Below, piece by piece: positions 7,963 to 16,828 of a DNA stretch of 64,000 bases; the first letter of the stretch is position 1, and each line of letters begins with the position of its first letter. Source of the stretch: Marinifilum breve (GTDB lineage Bacteria > Bacteroidota > Bacteroidia > Bacteroidales > Marinifilaceae). A program made the position numbers and the translations under genes. The stretch is from the NCBI RefSeq assembly GCF_003202155.1, contig NZ_QFLI01000010.1, positions 1 to 64,000 on the forward strand, in the 5' to 3' direction. The notes below the pieces were generated by a model that was not told the DNA's origin, ran no database searches, and was given only the letters and a program-made list of their open reading frames with translations.

Positions 7963-8985
7963 ATGCTTGACAAAATAAAAAACCTGCTTGATGAGTTGAA
8001 TGGATTTTCAGCTACAACACTGGAAGAGATAGAACAGTTCAGAATTAAACACCTTAGTAAAAAAGGTAGCATTGCTTCGTTGTTTGCCGATTTTAAAACT
8101 GTTCCAAACGAGGAGAAAAAAGCCGTTGGACAAGCTCTAAATGAGCTTAAAACAGTAGCTATGGATAAAGTAAATGCTTTAAAGGAAAGTTTTACCGGTG
8201 CAGAATTTGGCAAGTCTGGTTTGGATTTGACTTTGTCTGGCGATCCTGTAAAATTAGGTTCTCGTCACCCGCTTTCGTTGGTAAGAAATGAGATTACAGA
8301 AATTTTTGCTCGTTTAGGATTTACCATTTCTGAAGGTCCAGAGATTGAAGATGACTGGCACAACTTCTCGGCATTGAACTTCCCAGAGGAGCATCCAGCA
8401 CGTGATATGCAGGATACTTTCTTTATCGAGAAAAATCCGGATGTAATTTTGAGAACTCATACATCATCAGTACAGGTTCATGATTTGCAAGAAATGGAAT
8501 TGCCAATTCGTTGTTTAACTCCAGGTAGAGTATTCCGTAACGAAGCAATTTCGGCTCGTGCACACTGTATTTTCCACCAAATTGAGGCTTTATATGTGGA
8601 TGAGAAAGTTTCTTTTGCTGATTTGAAGCAAACACTTACTTATTTTGCAAAAGAGTTCTTTGGTGAGAAAACTGAAATTAGATTGCGTCCATCATATTTT
8701 CCATTTACTGAGCCATCGGCCGAGGTAGATGTTACTTGTTCGCTTTGTGGCGGAAAAGGATGTAATGTATGTAAAGGAACCGGATGGCTTGAAATTTTAG
8801 GTTGCGGTATGGTTGATCCAAATGTATTGGAATTAAATGGTATCGACAGCAAGAAATACTCTGGTTTTGCATTGGGAATGGGAATTGAGCGTATTACCAT
8901 GTTGAAATATGGTATTAAAGATCTTCGCTTGTTCTTCGAGAACGATATCCGTTTCCTTGAGCAATTTACTGCAGCAGGATTCTAA
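7963..8985 (+). CDS. pheS: Phenylalanine--tRNA ligase alpha subunit
   Basis: The 340-residue protein has the usual PheS length. An N-terminal coiled coil (about 1-85) binds tRNA. The class II synthetase core follows: motif 1 (HPLSLVRNEITEIFARLGF), motif 2 (TPGRVFRNEAISARAH) and motif 3 (GFALGMGIERITMLKYGI). FEDDWHNF-like substrate loop residues appear as IEDDWHNFSALNFPEEHPAR. It contains a CSLCGGKGCNVC Cys cluster. The beta subunit gene is not adjacent in this window, which is common in this phylum. It charges tRNA-Phe as an alpha2-beta2 enzyme. Confidence 0.98.
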   Translation: MLDKIKNLLDELNGFSATTLEEIEQFRIKHLSKKGSIASLFADFKTVPNEEKKAVGQALNELKTVAMDKVNALKESFTGAEFGKSGLDLTLSGDPVKLGSRHPLSLVRNEITEIFARLGFTISEGPEIEDDWHNFSALNFPEEHPARDMQDTFFIEKNPDVILRTHTSSVQVHDLQEMELPIRCLTPGRVFRNEAISARAHCIFHQIEALYVDEKVSFADLKQTLTYFAKEFFGEKTEIRLRPSYFPFTEPSAEVDVTCSLCGGKGCNVCKGTGWLEILGCGMVDPNVLELNGIDSKKYSGFALGMGIERITMLKYGIKDLRLFFENDIRFLEQFTAAGF

Positions 8986-9011
8986 GAAAATCATAATAGA
9001 TTTAAAATATA

Positions 9012-9040
9012 AATGCCTTCCATAATGGGAGGCATTTTTT
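9012..9040 (+). terminator. Rho-independent terminator after pheS
   Basis: AATGCCTCCC-type stem (AATGCCTTCC/GGGAGGCATT) with a 5-nt loop and a T-run. Confidence 0.85.
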
Positions 9041-9056
9041 ATTTTTTACAGTGTAC

Positions 9057-9076
9057 AGACGCACGGTCGTGCGTCT
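9057..9076. repeat. REP-like 20-bp palindrome
   Basis: AGACGCACG and CGTGCGTCT are perfect 9-bp inverted arms around two bases. The site is intergenic and G/C-rich against an A/T-rich background. It resembles the agacg...cgtct palindromes scattered through Bacteroidota genomes, some of which belong to REP/RAYT systems (general knowledge, not tested here). Confidence 0.7.
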
Positions 9077-9085
9077 CTATCCGAT

Positions 9086-9505
9086 TTATTCCTCGTGGTA
9101 AATAATTTCAGAAGTAACAGGAATCACTTTTTTGTACAAGGCACTAACTCCACAGTATTCTTCTTCCGATAATTTTACAGCTCGCTCAATCTTCGCATGA
9201 GGAATATCCTTGCCAAAGAATTCATAAACGATATGCATGTTTTTGTAATAACTTGGTTGTTCCTCGGTTAATTCGCCTTCAACCGAAACTTTTATATCTC
9301 GAACTTCAACACGCATTTTTTTAAGAATCATGGCGATATCGATACCTGTACAACCCGCTAATGCTGTTAACATTAATTTTTTAGGACTAACACCTGAGCC
9401 ATCGCCACCTACTTGTTTGCTGGCATCTGTTATAATTTCGTGTCCATCCATATCGGCTTTATAGGCAAGTCTACCTTGCCAACTCATTTCTACTTTGTGT
9501 TTCAT
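9086..9505 (-). CDS. OsmC/Ohr family protein
   Basis: The 139-residue protein is of OsmC length. Both redox Cys of the family are visible, in LMLTALAGCTGIDIA (about residue 52) and SEEEYCGVSALY (about residue 118), with the SPKKLML motif before the first. OsmC/Ohr proteins reduce organic hydroperoxides with thiols in the cytoplasm. It belongs to the YhfA-like OsmC subgroup rather than clear Ohr, so its substrate is uncertain. It is monocistronic and convergent with pheS. Confidence 0.92.
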   Translation of the reverse strand: MKHKVEMSWQGRLAYKADMDGHEIITDASKQVGGDGSGVSPKKLMLTALAGCTGIDIAMILKKMRVEVRDIKVSVEGELTEEQPSYYKNMHIVYEFFGKDIPHAKIERAVKLSEEEYCGVSALYKKVIPVTSEIIYHEE

Positions 9506-9880
9506 TGTTGTAAAAGTTGCAAGTTACAAGTTGTGGGTTTCAAGTATCAGATAACCAACTATTATAACTCTATGTGTATATTTTGTGAATCAAAAGTGTT
9601 CAATCAAAATTATTAAAAATTCTTGTGGCTTGAAACTTGTTTCTTTCTGCGTTTAATTTATGCTGCATGCTGCAAAAATTTACAAAAGTTTAAATTAAAT
9701 AAGTGTGTGATTTGCTATTGGAGAAGTAAAACTTAAATTACTATATTTAAACCTGATTCTAAAATTGGTGAAATTAGAATTACGAAATGATTAAAACATC
9801 AGTAAAAACTACCACTTGGTTATGTTTTTAAGATGTATAATAAAGCTATTTTATAACAAGTTTATTCAGTAAGCGTTGAA
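9506..9880. other. Intergenic region between divergent OsmC and Crp/Fnr genes
   Basis: There is no coding frame of note. The stretch 9508-9545 contains low-complexity words (GTTGCAAGTTACAAG and similar) with related words near 9631-9650 (TTGAAACTTGT), a simple-sequence type common in this phylum. The remainder is A/T-rich and must hold the promoters of both divergent genes. No clear operator was recognised. Confidence 0.6.
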
Positions 9881-10585
9881 ATGAAGCAAAATATTAATCT
9901 TCCTAACTGTAATCAGTTAGCTGAGAAATTCAGTGTTAAGTTTCCTGATCTGGGTGTCGACGATCAAAATCTTTTATTTTGGGATGAAGAAGTACAACTC
10001 TTAAAACGTGGAAGTGTAATCTATAAAGAAGGCGATTTTGCCAAGGGATGCTTTTTCCTTTTTTCAGGCATTTTAAAGGTTTTTAAGACAGGTTTAGAAG
10101 GAAAAGAACAAATCATACGATTTGCAAAAGAGGGCGATTTAATTGGATTTAGATCGGTCTTGAGTCATGAACGTTTTTGTACTTCCGCAAAGGTTATCGA
10201 AGATGCTGTAGTGTGTTTTATTCCGGCTAATGTACTAACAAAGCTGATACAGGAAAATTCAAATTTTGCATTGCAGCTAATGAAAGTTACCTGTGCCGAA
10301 TTGGGTGAGGCCAACAATTACATTACCGATATTGCACAAAAAACGGTAAGAGAGCGATTGGCTGAAGTACTAATACACCTTGAGGATACTTTCGGTTTAA
10401 ATGAAGAAGGAACCTTAAAAATTTCGCTTACACGCGAGGAATTGGCCAATATGGTTGGTACAGCTACCGAGTCGGTAATTCGATTGTTATCGGAATTTAA
10501 ATCGGATAAACTGATAGAACTAAACGGTAGAAAAATAAAGATATTAAATAGCGAATCGCTTAGAAAAACTGGCGGTTTGATTTAA
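9881..10585 (+). CDS. Crp/Fnr family transcriptional regulator
   Basis: The 234-residue protein has a cyclic-nucleotide-binding-type beta-roll (about 40-125: KRGSVIYKEGDFAKGCFFLF, GKEQIIRFAKEGDLIGFRSV), a dimer helix and a winged helix-turn-helix (about 185-220: LTREELANMVGTATESVIRL). It lacks the N-terminal Cys cluster of Fnr, so an iron-sulfur oxygen sensor is unlikely. The ligand is unknown. It is monocistronic with its own terminator. The divergent OsmC peroxide-defence gene is a possible target, by position only. Confidence 0.92.
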   Translation: MKQNINLPNCNQLAEKFSVKFPDLGVDDQNLLFWDEEVQLLKRGSVIYKEGDFAKGCFFLFSGILKVFKTGLEGKEQIIRFAKEGDLIGFRSVLSHERFCTSAKVIEDAVVCFIPANVLTKLIQENSNFALQLMKVTCAELGEANNYITDIAQKTVRERLAEVLIHLEDTFGLNEEGTLKISLTREELANMVGTATESVIRLLSEFKSDKLIELNGRKIKILNSESLRKTGGLI

Positions 10586-10607
10586 AAAATATGATATAGA
10601 TGTAAAG

Positions 10608-10638
10608 AGCCCGTTCAATTTGTTGAGCGGGTTTTTTT
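10608..10638 (+). terminator. Rho-independent terminator
   Basis: GCCCGTTCAA and TTGAGCGGG arms with a 4-nt loop, followed by T7. Confidence 0.85.
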
Positions 10639-10762
10639 GTTACTAAATGTTTAGAAAGGTCTAAAAGTTACAAAGTCTAACAGTCTAATAGTGGAATAGT
10701 CAAACAGTCAAATTTTCTATTGTACAGCCTAGGCAATCTGTTATCCCTTCTTAAGAGTGTAG

Positions 10763-10930
10763 TTAGTATTTCTCCCACATGCTTTTTATTGTTGTGCGAA
10801 CCAATAAAATAAAAACTATCGTACTTATTACGAATGCTATATAACCATCGGTTTCGGGAATTCGGAATGATACAAATAATGTGAATATGAGACAAAGGAT
10901 AGTTGCGGATACCAATAAATAATCTTTCAT
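10763..10930 (-). CDS. Small two-helix membrane protein, 55 aa
   Basis: With ATG at 10930 the product is a 55-residue protein with two membrane helices (YLLVSATILCLIFTLFVSF and YIAFVISTIVFILLV) joined by a short loop (RIPETDG), ending SMWEKY. An upstream extension to 10987 would add 19 polar residues and is less likely. The family is not recognised. The pattern of two helices in a tiny gene is typical of a real small membrane protein. The flanking sequence 10650-10720 is made of AGTCTAA/ACAGTC words and looks like simple-sequence intergenic DNA. Confidence 0.55.
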   Translation of the reverse strand: MKDYLLVSATILCLIFTLFVSFRIPETDGYIAFVISTIVFILLVRTTIKSMWEKY

Positions 10931-11122
10931 AAAATTAATTCTTCTGAATTGCCTGTAAAAGTTAGGTGTTGCGCTTATTAATAACAATATCTGAAATTAA
11001 GATTAACAATATTTAACACTTGTATTTTGGTGTGGCTTGCAAAATAAATTAACTTAATTCTCGTTTTTAAAAGAATATTATAATAAAGCAAACCATTTTA
11101 TTAACCCAAAAATCATTTAAAA

Positions 11123-11866
11123 ATGAGTGACAAAGAAAGTTTTGAAGCCCTAAAACCTAAGTATTTATTAATTGAACAGGATGATGTAAAAGATCCCAAT
11201 TTGCCTATAAATATAGCAGTTGGTGAAGCTTTTGATTTGTATCGTTATGCTACAACTGATAAGGATGCATTAACGGCAACAGATTTGGATATTGCGACAA
11301 TAGAAGATTTACCAATTCGTGCAGAAGGATTACGAGAAGCACAAGGTAATTGGATACAAGTGCGTAAAGAAAGATCGGAAGCTGAAGAAAAGTGGACCAC
11401 ACTTTCGAAAGAGGCTTTCGAGACTAGAGATGAGTTATTACATTTCTGTAGATATGCCTACCGCAAAGATAATATGGCAATGCAAATTGTCTATCATGTT
11501 GCCGAAGGTTATACCAATACCGACATGATTCAGGATCTTTCGGAATTGGCAAAATTGATTGAAAGCAAGCCAGAGGCATTTCAGGCAGTAGGTGGCGATC
11601 CTGCTAAAGCAACAAAAGCACAAACTCTTGCTGAAGAGTGTAGTTTAACACTATCGAGTGTAAATGGTGATAAGGCAGAAAATGACAGGCCTGCAAAAGA
11701 AATGCGCGACAGAGCATTTACTTATCTAAAACAAGCTGTAGATGCAGTTCGTGATGCTGGTCGTTTCGTATTCTGGAAGAATCCAGAAAAGGCAGAACTG
11801 TATGCTAGCGTATATTTTAGAGAGCTTAGAGAAGAGCGTGAATCCAAACTTCAAGAAGAGGCCTAA
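11123..11866 (+). CDS. Hypothetical helical protein, 247 aa
   Basis: I do not recognise the family. The product is acidic, soluble and almost entirely helical, with no signal peptide or membrane helix. It contains a long helical pair (AEGLREAQGNWIQVRKERSE through LLHFCRYAYR) and a C-terminal helix (REERESKLQEEA). A helical-bundle fold is likely. The stop codon lies in the loop of a short hairpin (AGAGGC-CTAA-GCCTCT, 11857-11872). Immediately after it begins a 20-bp periodic array. No operon partner is evident. Confidence 0.75.
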   Translation: MSDKESFEALKPKYLLIEQDDVKDPNLPINIAVGEAFDLYRYATTDKDALTATDLDIATIEDLPIRAEGLREAQGNWIQVRKERSEAEEKWTTLSKEAFETRDELLHFCRYAYRKDNMAMQIVYHVAEGYTNTDMIQDLSELAKLIESKPEAFQAVGGDPAKATKAQTLAEECSLTLSSVNGDKAENDRPAKEMRDRAFTYLKQAVDAVRDAGRFVFWKNPEKAELYASVYFRELREERESKLQEEA

Positions 11867-12047
11867 GCCTCTGAAAGCCCCGAGAAGACTACTTACTTTT
11901 TGTAAGGGGAGCTTCCCGGGCCGAAGGATAGCTTACTTTTTGTAAGGGAAACGTACTTTTAAGAAGGAGAGCGAATTTATACCTAAGGGATGCCTACTTT
12001 GTGTAAGGAAAGCTTACTTATGCGAAGGAGGTATTACTTTTTGTAAG
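11865..12047 (+). repeat. Intergenic array A, about 20-bp period
   Basis: The word AAGG (or AAG) recurs at 11904, 11924, 11944, 11964, 11985, 12005, 12025 and 12045, with weaker units at 11865 and 11885. Spacings are 19-21 bp, mostly 20. The fullest unit is TTACTTTTTGTAAGGGGA, which contains the dyad CTTAC-TTTTT-GTAAG. Linkers vary. A period of 20 is not a multiple of three and stops are frequent, so it is not coding. The core differs from the arrays at 48.2 and 61.4 kb. Confidence 0.85.
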
Positions 12048-12078
12048 AATGATAAAAATTCGATTTGTACCTGTACAG

Positions 12079-12094
12079 ACGTAGCATGCTACGT
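12079..12094. repeat. REP-like 16-bp perfect palindrome
   Basis: ACGTAGCATGCTACGT is a perfect palindrome, with further partial pairing outside it (AGACGTAG...CTACGTATCT). The core GTAGCATGCTAC recurs at 14521-14532. The two copies bracket the aspartic protease gene and its downstream neighbour. Confidence 0.75.
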
Positions 12095-12116
12095 ATCTAC
12101 TAATTAAACAAAAAAA

Positions 12117-13292
12117 ATGAAAAAATTACTACTACCACTTTGCCTGTTATTGGCGAGCTTAAGCCTTAAGGCTCAAGAGCTAAATTTTAATAATCTGATA
12201 CTTGAAAATGAGGAATACGATGTGTCGATTCCATTCGAATACATTAAAGGGCACATGTATGTATCCTTAAAAATTGGTGGAAAAGATTATAGTTTTCTTT
12301 TTGATACAGGTGCGCCCACTATGATTTCTAAGGAACTTAAAAATGTACTTGATTGTAAAAAGTTACAGGCTACTGAATTGCGTGCTATTAATCATTTGAA
12401 AGATAGTGTTGAGAATGTACTTGTATCCGAATTGCGATTGGCTGATTTGAGTTTTAAAAATATTCCTGTTTCCGTATTTCCAGATCTATATGATAGATGT
12501 GATGATTATGAAAGTGGCATCATAGGAGCTAATTTATTTCGCAATAGCATTGTATACATTTCGTATAAACACAAAACCATAAGAATTACCAACGATAGAA
12601 AGAAAATACCAGTAAAAGGAAAATACAGATGGTTAATGAATATGCCAGAGAATAGGAATATGCCATTGGTTAGAGCTGAATTGATAAATGGTAAAAATAA
12701 AGTTGGAGGCGAGTTTGTATTCGATACTGGTGCCAATTGTTTGATTACTTTAAGCCCTCATTTTTCTAAAGTTTTTAGCGAAAAAAAGGTATTACATATG
12801 CTTGATAGTACCTGCGGAATAAGTGGAGCGGGTTTGCTTGGTGCTGCTAAGGATACTATTTTGAAAATTAACAGAATTCCTGAATTAAAAATCAATAAAG
12901 CTAGAATTAAAAATGTAATAACCAGGGATGTTCAATTGTCGTGTTTAGGCTGTGAATTAATTGAATATGGTGATGTTTTGTTGGATTTTAAAAACAGAAG
13001 TTTCGGATTTGTTCCTTACGAGGAAGAAACCAGTTCGAGACAAACATATTGGCCTATCGATTTTCTTTTTAATAAAAATAGAGTTGAAATATCAGCCATA
13101 TGGGATGAAAACCTAAACGGTATTGAAGTAGGTAATCAGCTGATTGAAATTAATGGAGAGAATGTTGAGCAGATTGATATTTGTGATGCTCAATATAAGG
13201 ATTATTTCAGCGGTAATGACCAAGTGAGTTTGGTTATTGAGAATAGTGAGGGAGAAAGAAAAATATTTAACATTTCCAGATTAAAATTTTAA
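12117..13292 (+). CDS. Secreted aspartic protease with two DTG motifs and PDZ-like C-terminus
   Basis: The 391-residue protein starts with a signal peptide (MKKLLLPLCLLLASLSLKAQ). Two catalytic motifs are visible, FLFDTGAPT (Asp63) and FVFDTGANC (Asp203), each followed by a hydrophobic-hydrophobic-Gly strand (SGIIGANL near 133-140; LLGAA near 240). One chain therefore supplies both lobes that retropepsins form by dimerising. Residues about 320-391 (NGIEVGNQLIEINGENVEQI) look like a PDZ-type domain. The expected location is the periplasm or cell surface. It lies 22 bp upstream of a gene for a secreted protein and 1.3 kb before the C39 exporter, so it may process or degrade an exported peptide, which is an inference. 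Confidence 0.88.
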   Translation: MKKLLLPLCLLLASLSLKAQELNFNNLILENEEYDVSIPFEYIKGHMYVSLKIGGKDYSFLFDTGAPTMISKELKNVLDCKKLQATELRAINHLKDSVENVLVSELRLADLSFKNIPVSVFPDLYDRCDDYESGIIGANLFRNSIVYISYKHKTIRITNDRKKIPVKGKYRWLMNMPENRNMPLVRAELINGKNKVGGEFVFDTGANCLITLSPHFSKVFSEKKVLHMLDSTCGISGAGLLGAAKDTILKINRIPELKINKARIKNVITRDVQLSCLGCELIEYGDVLLDFKNRSFGFVPYEEETSSRQTYWPIDFLFNKNRVEISAIWDENLNGIEVGNQLIEINGENVEQIDICDAQYKDYFSGNDQVSLVIENSEGERKIFNISRLKF

Positions 13293-13313
13293 TCCCCTGT
13301 AGCATACTAAAAT

Positions 13314-14477
13314 ATGAAAACATTAATCCTTAACTTTTTCTTGATTGCACTTTTAAGTGTGGCATCAGCACAAAAAAATCAAGAATTAAATTACATCAAT
13401 TATCACACTCAGTTGAATCAAGCCAAGCTATTGATTGCGCAATCAAAATATGATAAGGCTTTGGAAATCCATCAAAATGTGTTTAGGCAATATCCCAAGC
13501 ATTTTTATAAAGATGTTCACAATGCCTGTGTTTCTGCCATAAAATGTAAAAAGAATAAAGTGGCTAGAAACTTGGCTGAAGAATTGGTAAGCCTTGGGTA
13601 TCAATTGGAAGAATTTCAAAAAAATGCATTTAAAGATTTTAGAAACAGTAAAGAGTGGAAAGGATTCCTAAAAACTTATCCCAAATTACGATTGCAATAT
13701 GAGAGCGGTTTAAATCAAGATTTGAGAGAGAAGTATCATCAGCTTTATCTGGAAGATCAAAAAGTTGCCAGTAACCAATATGGCTATGGAGAGTTTAAAA
13801 ATGACAGCGCCATGTTGGCATTATCAAAGCGATTAAAAGAGTATTATAAGGAGGATGGAATTCCTGATTTTATTCATCAAAGCGATAGTATGTATACCAA
13901 GTATTATATACTGTACCGTCATTATTTTGGGATGAAAAACAATGCAGATAACACTCCGGAAATAAAAGAAAAATCGGGCATTTATAAGGAGATTGACGCA
14001 TTAAATTGGAAGAAAATCTTACTACAAGAATTATCTGAAGGAAATATCGATCCGCAATTTTATTCTAATGCTGTAATGTATAACGATTATAGCAATCCTT
14101 TTGGAAAGGCAGCCATTAAAATTGATTTCGATAAGGAAACAGTTTCTCCTTTTATGAGTTTAAAACCCGAACAAGTTGCTAAGAAAAACGCAAATAGGTT
14201 AGCCATTGGTTTAATGCCTTTATCAGATGACAATAAAGAGATTCTCGCTAATACTTGGTATGCTAAATATCCATTTAAGGCCATTAAGGATTCCATTTCC
14301 AAAACCAAAAATGCCAGCTTATTAGATAAAATCATGCTTAAGACTAAGGTTGAACTGCAAGTATACAATTCATTTCCGCATGCGAATCAGGATGAATTCT
14401 TTATTGATGATTTCTCTAAAATAAATGAAAAATACAATCATGGATTTAAAGATCTGCCTACTGCAGATGATAAGTAG
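13314..14477 (+). CDS. Secreted protein of unknown function with an N-terminal TPR-like part
   Basis: The 387-residue protein has a signal peptide (MKTLILNFFLIALLSVASAQ) and one or two TPR-like helix pairs at about 28-75 (QAKLLIAQSKYDKALEIHQN). The rest is mixed helical and polar and I do not recognise it. It lies 21 bp after the aspartic protease gene in the same direction, so co-transcription is likely. The pair is bracketed by two GTAGCATGCTAC palindromes. No catalytic motif was seen. Confidence 0.75.
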   Translation: MKTLILNFFLIALLSVASAQKNQELNYINYHTQLNQAKLLIAQSKYDKALEIHQNVFRQYPKHFYKDVHNACVSAIKCKKNKVARNLAEELVSLGYQLEEFQKNAFKDFRNSKEWKGFLKTYPKLRLQYESGLNQDLREKYHQLYLEDQKVASNQYGYGEFKNDSAMLALSKRLKEYYKEDGIPDFIHQSDSMYTKYYILYRHYFGMKNNADNTPEIKEKSGIYKEIDALNWKKILLQELSEGNIDPQFYSNAVMYNDYSNPFGKAAIKIDFDKETVSPFMSLKPEQVAKKNANRLAIGLMPLSDDNKEILANTWYAKYPFKAIKDSISKTKNASLLDKIMLKTKVELQVYNSFPHANQDEFFIDDFSKINEKYNHGFKDLPTADDK

Positions 14478-14518
14478 AGGATTTAGCGTATAAAGAGATC
14501 AGATAATATATTCCAGAA

Positions 14519-14534
14519 CCGTAGCATGCTACGG
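14519..14534. repeat. REP-like 16-bp perfect palindrome
   Basis: CCGTAGCATGCTACGG is a perfect palindrome sharing the 12-bp core GTAGCATGCTAC with 12081-12092. It lies 41 bp after the secreted-protein gene. No T-run follows, so it is unlikely to be a simple terminator. Confidence 0.75.
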
Positions 14535-14616
14535 CTCTTCCTGTAAACAGGTGTTTAATAGTTTCAACAATTTTCCTTATTTTTAGGCTTGATACTAAAT
14601 CTAACTCCTACTTAGC

Positions 14617-16824
14617 TTGAAAAAACGATTTCCACACTTTCGACAGTTGGATGCCATGGATTGTGGCCCAACCTGTTTGCGCATGATTGCCAAGCACTAT
14701 GGCAAGAATTACACTTTACAATCACTACGCGATAAATCGCACATTACCCGCGAAGGCGTTTCGATGTTGGGTATTGCCGATGCAGCCGAAAGTATTGGAA
14801 TGCGTAGTATGGGCGTTCGCATTTCTTTCGATCAGTTGGCGAAAGAAGCTCCACTTCCGGCAGTTTGTCATTGGGGACAAAACCATTTTGTAGTGGTGCA
14901 CAAGGTAGAGGAGAAGCGCAACAAAACCATTGTGCATGTTGCCGATCCTGGATCGGGATTGTTAAAATTTACCAAGGAGGAGTTTATTAAACAATGGGCA
15001 AGTACCCAAAGTCAGGGAGAGCTGAAAGGATTGTGCTTGTTGCTGGAACCAACACCTGATTTTTACAGCAAGAATGGGGAAGAAGTTTCTCAGAAAAAAA
15101 GCATAGGTTTTCTGCTAAAATACTTAAAACCTTATCGCAAATTCATGATCCAGCTAGTATTGGGCATGCTATTTGGCTCTTTGCTACAGCTGATTTTTCC
15201 ATTTCTTACCCAATCCATTGTTGATATTGGGATCAACACCCAAAACCTGAGTTTTATTTACTTGGTATTGATAGCCCAGCTGGTATTGTTCATATCCAGA
15301 ATGTCGGTAGAGTTTATTCGCTCCTGGATTTTACTGCACATTTCAACTCGAATTAATATTTCTTTGATATCCGATTTCCTGATCAAATTGATGAAACTGC
15401 CTATAGGCTTCTTCGATATTAAAATGATTGGAGATTTATTGCAAAGAATTCAAGATCATACCCGAATTGAGAACTTCCTTACATCATCAACCTTAAATGT
15501 GTTGTTCTCAATGGTGAACCTCCTGATTTTTGGGGTGGTATTGGCAATTTACGATCTGCAAATATTCCTGGTTTTTGTACTAGGATCAGGACTGTATATT
15601 CTTTGGGTGAATTTATTTTTGCGAAAACGAAGGGAATTGGATGGAAAACGATTTGCTCAAATGTCGAGCAATCAGAACTCGTTGGTGCAGTTAATCACCG
15701 GAATGCAGGAAATCAAACTAAATAACTGTGAGAAACAAAAACGTTGGGAGTGGGAACAAATTCAGGCAGAGTTGTTCCAGGTTCGAACCAAAGGTTTGGC
15801 TTTAAATCAGTATCAGATTTCTGGTTCGGTATTTTTTAACGAAACCAAGAATATCATTATCACTTTTCTGGCTGCAAAAGCGGTTTTAGATGGAGGAATG
15901 ACACTGGGTATGATGTTGGCAGTTCAATACATCATTGGTCAGTTGAACTCTCCACTTGATAATTTGGTACAGGTAATTCACTCATGGCAGGATGCAAAGA
16001 TCTCTTTGGAGCGTTTGGGTGAAATTCACGAAATGAAAGAGGAGGAGAGTGTAGATGAACAAACGCTTACCGAGATACCTGATGAGAAAACCATTGACAT
16101 TGAAAATGTTTGTTTCCAATACGAAGGTCCGCATTCCGAAATGGTTTTGAATGATGTAAACCTAAAAGTAGAAGAGGGAAAAACGACCGCTATTGTTGGT
16201 GCCTCGGGTAGTGGAAAAACCACTTTAATTAAATTGATGTTGGGATTTTATCCAACTACGAAAGGTAGAATTTCGCTTGGAGGAACCACGTTGGAAAATT
16301 ATAGCTCGGCGATGTGGCGCCAAAACTGTGGGGTAGTAATGCAAGATGGATTTATTTTCTCGGATACCATTGCCAAGAACATTGCGGTAGGAGTTGAGCA
16401 TATCGATAAAAAGAGATTGTTGTATGCGGTTCAGGTTGCTTGTATCGACCAATTTATTGAAAATTTACCTTTGCGTTACAATACCAATATTGGAGCCAAT
16501 GGGCATGGGTTAAGCCAGGGACAAAAACAAAGAATATTGATTGCAAGAGCGGTTTATAAAAACCCTGAATTTTTGTTCTTCGATGAAGCGACCAATGCAT
16601 TGGATGCAAACAATGAGTTGGCCATTATGGATAATCTTGATGAGTTTAATAAAGGCAGAACGGTTGTAGTAGTTGCGCATAGGTTAAGCACCGTGAGAAA
16701 TGCAGATAAAATCATTGTACTGGAGAAAGGTGAAATCGTAGAACAAGGTACGCACGAAGAGCTTACTAGCTTGGAGGGTAAGTATTATCAGTTGGTTAAA
16801 AATCAGTTAGAACTCGGTAATTGA
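14617..16824 (+). CDS. Peptidase C39 domain ABC transporter (double-glycine peptide exporter)
   Basis: The 735-residue protein is a full ABC half-transporter. The N-terminal C39 cysteine peptidase has Cys16 in MDCGPTC, His90 in HWGQNHFVVV and Asp110 in HVADPGSG. The transmembrane domain spans about 165-445. The ATPase has Walker A (VGASGSGKTT), a signature (LSQGQKQRILIARAV), Walker B (FLFFDEAT) and an H-loop (VVVAHRLS). Such proteins cleave double-glycine leaders and export the mature peptide. The start is TTG at 14617, which places the catalytic Cys at the usual position. The periplasmic adaptor follows at 17207. The likely substrates in this window are the peptides at 1-351. Confidence 0.95.
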   Translation: MKKRFPHFRQLDAMDCGPTCLRMIAKHYGKNYTLQSLRDKSHITREGVSMLGIADAAESIGMRSMGVRISFDQLAKEAPLPAVCHWGQNHFVVVHKVEEKRNKTIVHVADPGSGLLKFTKEEFIKQWASTQSQGELKGLCLLLEPTPDFYSKNGEEVSQKKSIGFLLKYLKPYRKFMIQLVLGMLFGSLLQLIFPFLTQSIVDIGINTQNLSFIYLVLIAQLVLFISRMSVEFIRSWILLHISTRINISLISDFLIKLMKLPIGFFDIKMIGDLLQRIQDHTRIENFLTSSTLNVLFSMVNLLIFGVVLAIYDLQIFLVFVLGSGLYILWVNLFLRKRRELDGKRFAQMSSNQNSLVQLITGMQEIKLNNCEKQKRWEWEQIQAELFQVRTKGLALNQYQISGSVFFNETKNIIITFLAAKAVLDGGMTLGMMLAVQYIIGQLNSPLDNLVQVIHSWQDAKISLERLGEIHEMKEEESVDEQTLTEIPDEKTIDIENVCFQYEGPHSEMVLNDVNLKVEEGKTTAIVGASGSGKTTLIKLMLGFYPTTKGRISLGGTTLENYSSAMWRQNCGVVMQDGFIFSDTIAKNIAVGVEHIDKKRLLYAVQVACIDQFIENLPLRYNTNIGANGHGLSQGQKQRILIARAVYKNPEFLFFDEATNALDANNELAIMDNLDEFNKGRTVVVVAHRLSTVRNADKIIVLEKGEIVEQGTHEELTSLEGKYYQLVKNQLELGN

Positions 16825-16828
16825 TTTA

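Noticed and set aside
11742-11945. Plus-strand 67-residue frame overlapping the end of the 247-residue protein gene
   Set aside because: It is an out-of-frame shadow of a good coding gene and ends inside array A, with no family similarity.
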